DNA of 64,000 nt from positions 19,112,414-19,176,413 of the forward strand of contig OX438749.1 of NCBI GenBank assembly GCA_949316235.1, in the 5' to 3' direction. Both the position numbers and the translations under genes were made by a program. The notes under the pieces are model-generated. The model did no database searches and was not told the origin of the DNA. It was given only the letters and a program-made list of their open reading frames with translations. The stretch comes from Oegoconia quadripuncta. Lineage: Eukaryota > Arthropoda > Insecta > Lepidoptera > Autostichidae. This document shows, piece by piece, positions 24,559 to 35,180 of the stretch; positions within the stretch are counted from its first letter, which is position 1, and the number at the start of each line of letters is the position of its first letter.

Positions 24559-25192
24559 CAGTGGTGGATAAACTTTCTTAATAGGGGGCCAGAAAGTTTA
24601 AGAAATCAAAAATCAAAAATATTTTATTCAATATAGGATACAAAAATATCACTTTTTTTTTTTTTTTTTTTCTTATTGAAGGTCAACATGCTATTTTTTT
24701 TTTAATTCATCGCTTCACAAGGTGTTATGGTTAGGGAGAAGAAGCGACAAGAAACCCCGCAACAACACATCTTTTCAATTGGTTTCCATCTTTACAATAA
24801 TATTACATTTTATATTACATATTACAAAACAAAAGCAATTAACATGACCAGCTAACACCAGACCTCCTTATCGCCTAAATAATCATCTATCCTGAAATAA
24901 CCCTTCTTACACAGAGTTTCTTTAATGTGGCGTTTAAATTTCTGCTTTTTCAGAGGAGGGTCATAATTACCTATAGTTAAAATGTGTGTTTTGAAATCTT
25001 TTAATCATATTATAAAAACATTATTACACACTTTCACAAATGTTAGTTTCAAATTACAATTTAATATTTATGCGATTATAAATATCGCTGGCCATATATT
25101 ATTCATTTCGAAGGACCGTCATCGGCGTCATGTCATCCATCGGCGGCGGGCCGAATGAAATCCTTTCGCGGGCCGTACTTTGCCTAACACTG
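24559..25192. mobile_element. hAT-type MITE carrying a LINE fragment
   Basis: Ends CAGTGGTGGATAAACTT and, on the other strand, CAGTGTTAGGCAAAGTA form imperfect inverted termini. They are flanked by 8-bp duplications GTCTGAAC (24551-24558) and GTCTAAAC (25193-25200), the target length of hAT transposons. The right arm includes GGGCCGAATGAAATCC and GCGGGCCGTAC. No transposase is present. The middle is occupied by a minus-strand LINE insertion. Confidence 0.75.
24603..25000 (-). mobile_element. Jockey-like LINE 3' fragment inserted in hAT MITE
   Basis: The minus strand reads PPLKKQKFKRHIKETL then KKGYFRIDDYLGDKEVW-stop, the C-terminal tail of jockey-clade ORF2 proteins, followed by a 3' UTR rich in TTTTTGATTT at the low-coordinate end. 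5' truncation and position inside the hAT arms show it inserted after the hAT element. Confidence 0.65.
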
Positions 25193-25689
25193 GTCTAAAC
25201 TCTAAGATGAAGCACGCGTGTAACTCTCAATACTATTTATTAACATTGTTTAAAAACACCACAGTATCACACTTACGTTAATATTAATAATAAATCATTT
25301 ATTTTTAGGCAACTAAGACCCATAGATGCAGATCTTACATATATGATAATATCTTATTTTAATTGTTTGGCACGTATCGCTGTGCTGTCTGTAGGTACTA
25401 TTGTGCATTCTTCCACAAACACGACGCCTTTCGGCCAGAACTCCTCCTTTGTGAAGGTGTCCAGGTGATCAGTCGGTTATCGAGCCACAAACGTTTTAAA
25501 ATGGACGTAGTGGCTGGTAGTGGTTGTTATTTTCTCTATTTATTAGTTGTATGTTTGTTTATAACTACTGTTTTTGTAAGTGTACTCGCTGTCTACTTTT
25601 ACGTTACCTCATCAATTTGTCTCCTTACTGAGGTTTGCTGGAAGAGATCTCTTATAGAGATAAGCTCGCCTTTTGTATATTTTAACTTG

Positions 25690-26025
25690 GTTTGTACTTG
25701 GTTACACCGTCAAGTGGCCGTCTCAAAGCAATCTCTTTTATGACTTTTCTGAAACGTGATATAGATTGTAGGTTGCATAGTGGTGGTGGAATGTCATTCC
25801 AAATTTTGGAGGCGGCGTACTTAGAACTACCTCGAAATGCCGTTGTTCTGTGACGCGGTACAACAAGGAGGGCCAGGCGGGATCGCGTAGACCAAGTAAG
25901 TTTTTCAATTAAGTGCCATACTTAATTAGGCGGCTCTTTATTATTCCGAAGAGAAGTGTGGCTAGATGAACATACCGCCGCAGTGCGGAGGTCGTTTTGC
26001 CTTTGAGACTTAAATAGGTCCTTCT
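25690..26025 (-). mobile_element. Decayed jockey-like LINE fragment
   Basis: The minus strand reads WSTRSRLALLVVPRHRTTAF, then RGSSKYAASKIWNDIPPPLC, then NLQSISRFRKVIKEIALRRP, matching the C-terminal part of jockey-clade ORF2. Upstream sequence contains SKAKRPPHCGGMFI with stops. A plus-strand LINE 3' tail (GCTGGAAGAGATCTCTTATA, from about 25638) abuts it. Confidence 0.6.
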
Positions 26026-26027
26026 TG

Positions 26028-26320
26028 TTTTTTTTTAGGCACAACGGGTTCGTACTTGACTTCAATCACACCTGATGTTAAGAGAAGATGAGGTCGAAGG
26101 TGGAAGCGTACTGACCCGGAAGCCCCAACATACATTTGGGGTATTCGCTATCTTATCTCTGACAACCGGAACACAACAATGTTATTAACATTGCTGCTTG
26201 GCGGCAGATTTAGATAAGATGGTGGTAGCTAGGCCAGGTGGTCATGTAAAATGCCCTACCACCAACCAAACCGAGTACTTAAACATGTACCCCCCTGGGG
26301 ATCGAACCCGCGACCTCAGA
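26028..26320 (-). mobile_element. SINE family B, head-truncated
   Basis: Reversed poly-A, CACAACGGGTTCGTACTTGA, ..., GGGGATCGAACCCGCGACCT. The extreme 5' end is missing and a second partial copy follows. Confidence 0.82.
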
Positions 26321-26382
26321 AACCTGTCTGTAAAATGTACAATTGGCCTACCAATGTAGTCAAATCTGTCAATATTACTGCT

Positions 26383-26528
26383 TGTCGGCAGACTTCGATA
26401 AGTTGGAGGGGGACATTTAAAAATGCCCTACCACCAACCACACCGAATACTTTGTATTTACCCCGCTGGGAGTCGAACCCGCGACCTCCGTTTTATAAAC
26501 CTTACATTGTTCACATTGAGCCACGAAG
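26383..26528 (-). mobile_element. SINE family B, second 5' half
   Basis: Repeats the 5' half of the family (CGGCAGACTTCGATAAGTTG, CCCTACCACCAACCACACCG, GAGTCGAACCCGCGACCTCC, CATTGAGCCACG) immediately after the previous copy, so the locus holds about one and a half elements. Confidence 0.75.
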
Positions 26529-26892
26529 TACGAAGTACCGTGAATCAAGAGACAAGAAAATCTTTGAAGTTACAAAGGATTGTGCTAACCAGCCACGGCA
26601 GGTAATCTAATCCATGTAATGGAAGCTAATGCCGTCGTGACAAGCACAGCATTTATTTATTTTGCATCGAGCAACTTATCTACGCATAATGGAGCTAAGA
26701 GCTTGATTATCTGTGCTCGGGGCGAACACAAAATTGGAATATGTATTACTTAGAATATTTTTATAAAACTAACTTGAAAAACTTATTTATACTCGTATTA
26801 ATAAGAGGCAATGTCCTGACTGTCTGGCTGACCCAGACACCGTGGCAGAGCCCAAACGCGTGAACCGAAGCAGGTGTATTCCTTAGTTTACA

Positions 26893-27660
26893 TACATACA
26901 TAAAGTCACGTCCTTAATCCCAAATTGGGTGGTCAGAGATATCCCAAACTAAAGCGTTTGAATGTTCCAAACATTAAGAGATTAATGCTTGAAACAACAT
27001 TAACAATTCACCTTCGAAATTTACAGAAATGCACAGGAGATGGATGACCCCGTCGCCGTTGAAACGTGCAAATCTATAGATGTCTTTTGATGGAAAGTCC
27101 CTTAGTCTCCTTTTGCCACAGCCACGGGAAGAGACGGATTCGATCTATTCTATTTTTGACGACCTGTTTGGTTTAGTGGTTACCTGACCACTATACCAAA
27201 AGGTTGCGGGTTCTAATCCCGCTAGGGGCATATGGTTGTGTGATGAATACGGACATGTGTACTCGAGTTATGGATGTTTTCATTTATAAAAAGTATTTAT
27301 TTACAAAAAAAAATGTATTTATGTAGTATATCAACCATCTGGTATCCACAACACAAGCCTATAGTTGCTTACTGTGGAACTAGATGGCGCTGTGTGTATG
27401 TCAAGGATATATTTATTATATTATTATTATTATTTGAGTGCCGAATCCACACAGCACTAGTATTATAAATGCGAAACATTTGGATGTTTGTTTGTTGTTC
27501 AATCATGGCGAAACTGATGAACGGATTTGGATGTTTCAAACGCAAGGTCATTAGCTGAGCTCCCGCCAAGATCAATATAAACCTTTGATGAAGTCGTTTA
27601 AAAATCGAGACAATAACAATAACTTATAAACATTTATTTTTTCTTGTATAATAAGTTCTT
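26893..27660 (+). repeat. Dispersed LINE-like repeat, interrupted by a SINE, copy 1
   Basis: CATACATACATAAAGTCACG, AACATTAAGAGATTAATGCT, CGCCGTTGAAACGTGCAAAT, CCACAGCCACGGGAAGAGAC, then SINE C, then GAGTGCCGAATCCACACAGC and AACGGATTTGGATGTTTCAA. It corresponds to 38235-38715, which lacks the SINE. Confidence 0.75.
27159..27436 (+). mobile_element. SINE family C inserted in a LINE-like repeat
   Basis: ACGACCTGTTTGGTTTAGTG head, B box GGTTCTAATCC, GATGGCGCTGTGTGTATGTC motif and TTATTATTATTATT tail. It interrupts a repeat that runs uninterrupted at about 38440-38480. Confidence 0.85.
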
Positions 27661-27847
27661 AGTCACCGTAGTTAATACGGTGGCTGCTATAGGAAAAGGC
27701 TGGTACAAGTATCTATTCAGCCTTCACGATTGCTTCCAGCTGTCGATTACGACAAATTTCCTTATGTCTATCTCTAGGGAAATTTCTGAACGAAGTAGGT
27801 ACCTACGCTAGCGCTTTTAACGGGAATCAGACGATAGCAGTTTAACA

Positions 27848-28052
27848 ACTTTTGTAGCTCAATGTAAATAAAATACGGTTTACAAAACGGAGGTCGCGGG
27901 TTCGATTCCTAGCGGGGTACATGGTTTAATACTCGGTTTGGTTTGTGGTGGAGCATTTTTATTCGCCTGGCTAGCTACCACCGTCTTATCTAATTCTGAC
28001 GCCAAGCATGTTGAGATGAGATAGTCCCCGTATGAGTTGGGGTTCTAGGGTG
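27848..28052 (+). mobile_element. SINE family B, degenerate, 3'-truncated
   Basis: Head TTTGTAGCTCAATGTAAATA with B box GGTTCGATTCC, GCGGGGTACATGGTTTAATA, CTGGCTAGCTACCACCGTCT, internal deletion, ends near GAGTTGGGGTTCTAGGG. Confidence 0.75.
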
Positions 28053-28338
28053 ATCATGTGTAATTGAATTTTCTATGATGTTAAGGAATATTTAAATTAT
28101 CAGAACGCTATGTAAAGTGTCACAAATCATATGCAGATTGAATACATGATTCCTAAATTTCTTATCAGACCTTATAAACTGTATTCTGGCAAATAAATAA
28201 TTTCTTTCTTTCTTTCAAGCTAACCCATTTCCAGCTTAATCTTGAATCTCCACAATCCTGTAAATGCAAAAACAAGATAGGAAAGAAACAATTACAAACA
28301 ATATGTAATCTCCTGAAAATCCAGGAGAGTTTGCAGTA

Positions 28339-28574
28339 CCTGTTTGGTGTAGTGGTTAGCAACTCTGGCCTACCAAAAGGGGCATATGTTTGTGTGATGA
28401 GTACGGACATTTTTTTACCCGAGTTATGGATGTTTTCATTTATAATAAGTATTTATTTACAAAAAAAAAAACGTATTTATGTAGTATATCAACCATCTGG
28501 TATCCACAGCACAAGCCTATATGCTATACTGTGGAACTAGATGGCGCTGTGTGTATGTCTGAAGATATTTTATT
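28339..28574 (+). mobile_element. SINE family C with head deletion
   Basis: CCTGTTTGGTGTAGTGGTTA head, then ACCAAAAGGGGCATATGTTT, so the B box is deleted. Body and 3' motif GATGGCGCTGTGTGTATGTC intact. Confidence 0.82.
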
Positions 28575-29344
28575 TTTTTTACTTACTGGTTGTGCGCATG
28601 TGGAGGTGAATTGAAATTTAGACCAATGTACTTTTAGTAGAGTCGAGTAACTACTGAACTTTCTCCTTATCGCCACAGAGAGTGCTGTTACAGTGGCTAA
28701 GTGTGTGGTACACGATAAATAAATAAAATAGAAATCAGTGATTATGAAAATTGTATAAAAAATATAATAAAATGAAAGGGCAAATTATTATACCACTCAC
28801 TCGCCAGTTTGATTAGGTGCACAAGCTTAAGATGCTACCGCCATGTACAAGGAGCTCGAGAAATGAAGAGACAGACAGACGACACTGATGCGGTGACAGA
28901 CTGTCGAACGATGTGTAGTCAACAACAAGACCCTGTCTAACTTCACTGTGGACGTCGGTGCTATGGCGGTTTTGCGGGGTTTTTAAATTGGCCGAGCCCA
29001 AAATCCTACACTAAGTTTTGGTCCAATAAAATTTGAAACTTACCTCAACTCGAAAAGAATTTGAACTTTACAAAACTCGGGTAATTTGTCGACCGATTGG
29101 TGTAGTTGATAAGTGGATATAGTCCTGTAATAAAATGTTTACTGTACATTTTCCGGGTCCTCACTACCATGGGTTCATTACAGTTCAATAAGGATACACT
29201 TTTAACTTCCTCTAAGCCTAAAGGCCGTGATTTTTTACACATGGATAGAGTACGTGTCAGTGATATAGAATAAAAATGTTATCTTACAAATCGGTTGCTA
29301 TTAAAATTACGTCGGAGAATATACTTAGAACTCCTGTAACTACT

Positions 29345-29465
29345 TTATTTATTTATTTTATTTATAGTTTATTGTACACTAATCATAAAAACAGTACAGC
29401 AATAAAGAGGATGTACAAAGGTGCAAGCTTATCTCTAAAAAGAGATTTCTTCCAGCAAGACCGTG
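29345..29465 (-). mobile_element. LINE 3' end (minus)
   Basis: Reverse complement: CTTGCTGGAAGAAATCTCTT, TTTAGAGATAAGCTTGCACC, TTTGTACATCCTCTTTATTG, then ACAATAAACTATAAATAAAA. Explains the 29276-29479 short frame. Confidence 0.55.
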
Positions 29466-29655
29466 AGAGACAAGAGTGAGATTTGAAGTGGATAGACATA
29501 CATACGTGTACAGATTTAATAATAATAAATCTTTCATACTTTCATACTACATACATACGTAAAAAATACTTTCAAAAAAATCGATCAATAACTTGTTTAT
29601 ATTTATGAAAAATTTCACCCAGGGTAAATATAATGTTTGCCATTGATAATTTTTT

Positions 29656-29770
29656 TATTAGAAAATTGTTTTAGCATCTTCTACAACGCAATGAAGTTCA
29701 CAGTGGTAACTTTAATTTAATATTTTATAACTATATACCTATACTATATCTAAAGCAAGCTACAGGATGG
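29656..29770 (-). repeat. Inverted partner of 36225-36345
   Basis: AGCATCTTCTACAACGCAAT, GAAGTTCACAGTGGTAACTT and ATCTAAAGCAAGCTACAGG. Identity of the parent element unknown. Confidence 0.6.
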
Positions 29771-29787
29771 TTAAAAACATTTTTATT

Positions 29788-30120
29788 CTTTTTTTTTATG
29801 CACGACGGGTTCGCACTTGACCTGAATCACACCTGATGTTAAGTGAATATGAGGTCGAAGGTGGAAGCGTACTGACCCGGAAACCCCAACATATTTGGGG
29901 GACTGGCTATCTTATCTCTGACAAACGGAACACAACAATGCTATTAACATTGCTGCTTGGCGGCAGATTTAGATAAGATGGTGGTAGCCAGCCAGCCGGA
30001 CATTTAAAATACCCTACCACCAAACAAACCGAGTACTTAAACATGTACTCCGCTGGGGATCGAACCCGCGACCTCCGAATCGTAAGCCCAATGTTGTTTA
30101 CATTGAGCCACGGAGGCGGT
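29788..30120 (-). mobile_element. SINE family B, full length
   Basis: Reversed poly-A through GAGCCACGGAGGCGGT; B box GGTTCGATCCC intact. Well preserved, 6 kb from a similar copy that lies next to an inverted flanking repeat. Confidence 0.87.
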
Positions 30121-30199
30121 AAAATTTTTTTGAGTCTAATATTGACTCTTGAAATTCAAAATCGTAATGTACCTACGTTATGTTATGTACTAATGTATT

Positions 30200-30302
30200 G
30201 ACGACCGATTGGTGTAGTGTAGTAGATAGTGACCCTGTCAGCGAAATCAACGGCTGCGGGTTTGAATCTCGCGAGGGGAAATGTTGTGTGATGAATACGA
30301 AC
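30200..30302 (+). mobile_element. SINE family A, 3'-truncated
   Basis: Head with a 5-bp GTGTA duplication (GGTGTAGTGTAGTAGATAG), B box mutated to GGTTTGAATCTC, cut off after GATGAATACGAAC. Confidence 0.75.
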
Positions 30303-31005
30303 CGCACGTTTAATAATAAAACGAAATAAGTCAAATTTTTAAGAATTGAACTTTTTGTAATAAAACGGACTAACTAAACACGAAGAATGTATGCAACGAA
30401 TCGCTACGCAAACTAAAGCAAGATGTCGGATTAAGTTGGATCACCCGTCTCTCTTACACAAAAGCGCGCGTCAAAGTGCTTTGTGCGATAGTGAAATATT
30501 TAGTGCTGCCCCGACCACAATGTGAGGTGGATGTTAATTTGTTATAATAATAGAGTAGTGAGACGAAATAATTCTATGTAGGTACAAACGCAGGTAAGAA
30601 TATTTTAGTATTATTTTGTCTTAAACCGACTTTTTCAGTTTGATTTCACTTTATTTGAAAAGAAAGACCCAATTCGCCATGTATTATTTGGACTTATTTC
30701 AGTTTAATTTAAAATCATTTTTAATTTTTAAACGAAAATTGTGTATTATTGCGGTTTACTTTTAAAATTCTACTTAAGTTTGGGGAACAACTTGTGTTAC
30801 GCCACTTTATTATAAAAAAATAAACATATTTATATAACATTTCTGTTTATTACTGTTCATTATTTAAACGATCCGGATGTATAAAATTATTGTAAGAATT
30901 ATTTCAGTCTATTATTAAATCTTTGTTTTATTTATTTCGATATCAATAATAATAATCTGAATTTCTCTTAAAATTATAGCTAGGTATTGTGAGATCGGAC
31001 TCAAA

Positions 31006-33004
31006 ATGACGGAGTCTGCGAGGAAACAAAGGTGCCACAATCTTGTGGCACTGGATCGCGGTGATGACGAATGTAAAGAAATACGACGAAATTGCGATCC
31101 CGTTCAAAAAGAGGTGGCTAAAGAATTAGATTTATATTTTAGATTAGAAAAAGTTTTAGCTACCTACTAGTTTCCAGTTTAGTTTAGCTTAGCTGGAAAG
31201 TAGTAGCTAATTATTTATTATATTGAATTTCATAGTGATTTAATGTTGATTTAGGATTTACGCAACGATTATGAAACAGCAGACAATCTAAAACGTGGAA
31301 GGTCTTCACGTAGCTCATCTCGTCATCATCTATGGGTATAGAAACACGACGAAAATCCGACCTCGTTGTAAAAGTGGAGGGTAAAGTAAAAGTAGTGGGT
31401 ATATTAGAAAACTTTTATTATACTTATAGTTGGAAAGTAGTAGCTAAATTATTATATGGAACTTCATAGTGATTTAATGTTATTTTAGGGTTTACGGAAC
31501 CATTATGAAAACAGCAGGTAATACAAATAGCGGAAGTTCGTCACGTAGCTTATCTTCGTCGTCGTCGTCTAGTTCTGGAACATCGTCTTCAATCTCGTCC
31601 TCCAGCGGTAAATCGGATCAGGATAAGGAACACCGCAAAGGCCAATCCCCTGGTTCTGATGAATCGACTGACTTATATAAGTCCAAACAGAATTTATTTA
31701 TTTAACAACGAAGTATCTGATGATGATAATGATATCATAGAATGATATCCTGAATCCTACAACATTGGAATCTTCAACGGCAGGGTGAATAGGCATCTAC
31801 TGAGATCACGTGCTTCATCTTCGGCCACATCGTCACTTCCCATCAGGTGAGATTGTGGTCAAACGCGTATCCAGGTAACTATAAAAAAATAGAAGATAGT
31901 CCTCCGCGCTTCTTCTGGAAAATAACCACAGTTAGTATCTGTTAATAGTAATAGGTACCTGATTACTTATTATTGTATTTAAACTATCAAATTTTTATTG
32001 TACTCACCTGTTACTTTCAGAATGGTGACAAATCTGCATACATAGATAAAGAAGGTATCGGAACTTGTAAGACTTTTTTCTGTGGATACTAATAAAAACG
32101 AGATACAAAATTCCTTATTCTGATTCTTCTTCTGAAAATGTTGAAGACTCCGACCAAGATCTAGCAACGCAGAAAACCATTCCGCCTAATAAAAATTACA
32201 TTAATGATTTTATTGAGAATACTCCACCTTTTGAACAGGAACTGGTAATTACAACAAACTCTTGTTATCTACCTAAATTAATTGAATCATATAATTCAAC
32301 TTAAACTACATACATAAACAACAACTATTTACTACTACTACTACTTATTTTACAACTAGGTATTTACTTATTTTACAACTAACTACTACAACTTCAAAGT
32401 TACTTACAACTTCAAAGCAAATTCTTACCTTATTATATTTTTCAGGCTGTAACAAGTTCTATTGAGTCTGTTGAGTATACCACCTCGTGAACAAAAACTG
32501 GTAATCACATCATGTACAATTTAACGTAAATTATTTTCTATATAACTTACTTCTTTACTTTCATATATATTTCAGAATGCAATCCCTGATGAATCGGCAT
32601 TTATAAAATGTAATACAAATCTAAATTATACGATTTCACCTGTATACACTGATGAAAGCGACGGAGATTTAAGCGATGCCAATCCCGATTATGTGAATAC
32701 AATTAATTATTTGAACAAAAAGAAGCTGAACTCTAAACTCGGGCCCCATTTATACCCCGGTTCAGTACATAACCCTAATTAAAAATTCGAAAAAAAGTAA
32801 TCCTCCAATGTCCATGAGTTAACATTTGAAAGTTTTCTGGATTGGAAACTATTGCAAGGCTTTAATTTTGGTGCGGATGAAAGCGGCCTAAATGTCAACT
32901 GGAATGACATAAAAGTGTTGAAGGTAACAAAAGAAAATCTGTTCACTTTTTACTTCAGGACATCTTATCAGGAGAAAAACTACAAAGAAATAAATCTTTT
33001 ATAA
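31006..33004 (+). pseudogene. Decayed multi-exon acidic, Ser-rich protein gene (uncharacterised family)
   Basis: Series of exon-like frames with correct splice dinucleotides: an ATG frame at 31006-31170 (54 residues, starts MTESARKQRC); paralogous exons after AG at 31255 and 31489; 32020-32244 (acidic, ...NTPPFEQEL then GTAATT); 32446-32500 (ends PPREQKL then GTAATC); 32576-32782 (ISPVYTDESDGDLSDANPDY, then a stop); and an open frame to 33002-33004 containing NVNWNDIKVLKVTKE. AATAAA follows at 33018. I remember similar acidic DESDGDLSDA-type and NW..IKVLKV-type segments in expanded uncharacterised insect proteins, but no database was searched. Several frames need shifts to join (a +A in the second exon copy, a stop in 32020-32244, a shift near 32790), so it looks degenerate. 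Function unknown. Confidence 0.45.
31489..31705 (+). pseudogene. Ser-rich exon, second copy of a tandemly duplicated exon
   Basis: Follows acceptor TATTTTAG. It opens GLRNHYE and, after one extra A, continues in the 66-residue frame with runs of serine and ends DLYKSKQNLFI-stop. It pairs with 31255-31341 (DLRNDYETADN...), and about 60 bp of flanking intron are also duplicated (31192-31335 vs 31429-31566). The serine run comes partly from a TCG repeat. No function can be assigned. Confidence 0.4.
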
Positions 33005-33109
33005 CTCAATTTTTATAAATAAAATATATACGCCAGTTTTCATAACCCAATTTTTTAACTTTTTATAAATATTTTGTTATGTTTAACTGTAACATATCTA
33101 CACAGTAGA

Positions 33110-33352
33110 TTTTTTTTATGCACAACGTGTTGGTACTTGACCTCAATCACACCTGATGTTAAGTGAATATGAGGTCGAAGGTGGAAGCGTACTGACCCGG
33201 AAACCCCAACACATTTGGGGGACTGGCTATCTTACCTCTGACAACAGGAACACAACAATCCTATTAACATTGTTGCTTTGCGGCAGATTTAGATAAGATG
33301 GTGGGTGGTAGCTAGTCAGGCGGACATTAAAAATTCTTTACCACCTACCAAC
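33110..33352 (-). mobile_element. SINE family B, 5'-truncated
   Basis: Reversed poly-A, CACAACGTGTTGGTACTTGA, ..., GTAGCTAGTCAGGCGGACAT; the tRNA-like head is absent. It lies 0.1 kb downstream of the 31-33 kb gene-like locus. Confidence 0.82.
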
Positions 33353-34134
33353 GACAGGATGCTTTATAATGAGTATTATTTTTAGTCAGAACTTAAATGA
33401 GATGATGATACTATTAGAATCTAAAGACTGTTTTGTTGGTTATAATTTTTAATCCCTAATTATAGTTACCAAATGCAAGTAAGATATAAAATCTTATATA
33501 GACTGATTAATATTAAGTTGATTATTATTGTTTATTACGAAACTTATTAAAAGTACAAATTTTAATGCCAGACAGAAGTTCCTATTTTTGTTTTTTATTA
33601 TTGTAAGGTAAGGTTCATACTGATGAATAAAAGCTGTTTTGATAAAACTTTATTGTCCATATTGTTTTATATTTATAAAATACAAAGCTTCATTGCGAAA
33701 CATTTCGGAATTTTTATTACAATGTTACCTATAAAGTGTACTAAATGCTAAAGGCTTCAACATTATGTTATTATTGATAAATACTAAATTGAATTAATTT
33801 AAAAAGATTTCAAATATAAGGCATTTATTTTTGTAATAAACAGGCACAAGTAAAAACTTTTAGAAAAAAAAAGATTTTTTGAATTTATTTACAGATATTT
33901 TTATAAATTTTCAATGCCAATACATTTGTTATACGTCCCACTTAAGATTAAAACCAAAAAAAAACAATGATAACGACAAAACACGTGAAAATCGTCAAAA
34001 TTATGCAGCTACATGGAGGCTTAAAACTTTAACAGTGAATTCCTAAAAATAGTATATTTTGACTTATTTCGCTTTATTTTTAAACGTGCTTATTCCTGAA
34101 ACATGGAAGTTTTTATAAGTATTTATATATGTAT
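33353..34134. other. AT-rich intergenic DNA
   Basis: Long A/T runs, no reading frames or repeats that I recognise. Confidence 0.4.
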
Positions 34135-35026
34135 ATTTTTATTTTAAGTTGACTTTTATTTTGAGTTTTTGGTTCTGCATTATTATTAGTTTCCTCCCTC
34201 CCTCCCTCCCGTGTAACATTTCTAACCTCCAACAGGGTTGATAGTGCGCGCAGTGTACGGTTCGTAGTTTTTTTTTATTATTAGTAAAAAAAAAAAAATC
34301 AAAAAATGCTTTATTTTCCCCTGAGAAGAACAAGCAAGAAACTCGAGAGGTTACAAAATTATTAATTATTATTTTATGTTATAATATTTCATTATTAATT
34401 GTGAAATAGCCTGGTTATGCGAACGGGCTGGTCATGTCCATGATTGTTTATCATCTAAATAATCTGATATTTTATAGTAGTAGTCCGTAATATGTAAATA
34501 TGCATTATGCGTTCTTAGAAGGGGGCTTTTTGTTGTTTGATAAATCTTAATATCTTTATTGTACACAAAATTGTTACAGAAATATGCATTGTATATAAAA
34601 TGTACAAAGGCGAGCTTAACTCCGATAGATAATTTTATAAATTATAAACTTTAATCCGTACAGCGGCACCGTCATTGGATAAATTAAGATTTCTTTTTGA
34701 AAGTAAAACAAATTCGAAATATGGCTCTGACCTGCGCTCGAGAATTATTGCTAGAGACGACGACTTTTTTTATAATCGCGAATTTTGAAAAATAACCGCC
34801 ATCTAATTGACTACCGATTGGTGTAGTGGACAGTGACCCTGTCAGCGAAACCAACGGTTGCGGGTTCGAATCCCGCGACGGGTAAATGTTTGTGTGATGA
34901 ATATGAACATTTATACCTTTACATAAATATTTATGTATGTTTATCCGTTATCTAGTATCCATAGTACAAGCTTTGCTTAGTTTGGGACTAGATGATTGGT
35001 GTATGTGTCCGAAATACTTATTTAAT
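34135..35026. repeat. ~0.9-kb composite dispersed repeat, copy 1
   Basis: Matches 62600-63561 at high identity. Both contain in order a (CCCT)n block, minus-strand LINE C-terminus (YYYKISDYLDDKQSW), a second LINE 3' tail (ATCTTTATTGTACA...) and a plus-strand family-A SINE. This copy lacks about 77 bp present in copy 2, the gap lying between short TTTT repeats near 34318, and has an extra 7 bp near 34643. Confidence 0.85.
34806..35026 (+). mobile_element. SINE family A, full length (in composite copy 1)
   Basis: Head ACCGATTGGTGTAGTGGACAG (A-box-like TGGTGTAGTGG) and perfect B box GGTTCGAATCC, then GTTTGTGTGATGAATATGAA, ATCCGTTATCTAGTATCC and the 3' end GTGTCCGAAATACTTATTTA. tRNA-derived pol III SINE. 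Confidence 0.85.
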
Positions 35027-35069
35027 TTCTTTGTTAATTACTAGTTAAATTAACTTTGTAATGAATAAA

Positions 35070-35180
35070 CATCTTAATATCTTTATTGTACACAAAATTG
35101 TTACAGAAATATGCATTGTATATAAAATGTACAAAGGCGAGCTTAACTCCGATAGAGTTTTCTACCAGCAAGCCTTAGAG
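35070..35180 (-). mobile_element. LINE 3' end (minus), same family as in the composite repeat
   Basis: ATCTTAATATCTTTATTGTA, CACAAAATTGTTACAGAAAT, GCATTGTATATAAAATGTAC; near-identical to 34548-34630 and 63084-63170. Two copies therefore lie 0.5 kb apart around the SINE. Confidence 0.7.

Noticed and set aside
25363..25743. 126-codon plus-strand frame as a membrane protein gene
   Set aside because: Its C-terminal part overlaps a plus-strand LINE 3' tail and an antisense LINE ORF; hydrophobic content comes from AT-rich sequence.
34806..34890. Possible functional tRNA genes at the GGTTCGAATCC sites
   Set aside because: Every site has an A/B-box-like head but no complete cloverleaf with a paired acceptor stem, and each continues into a SINE body present in many copies.
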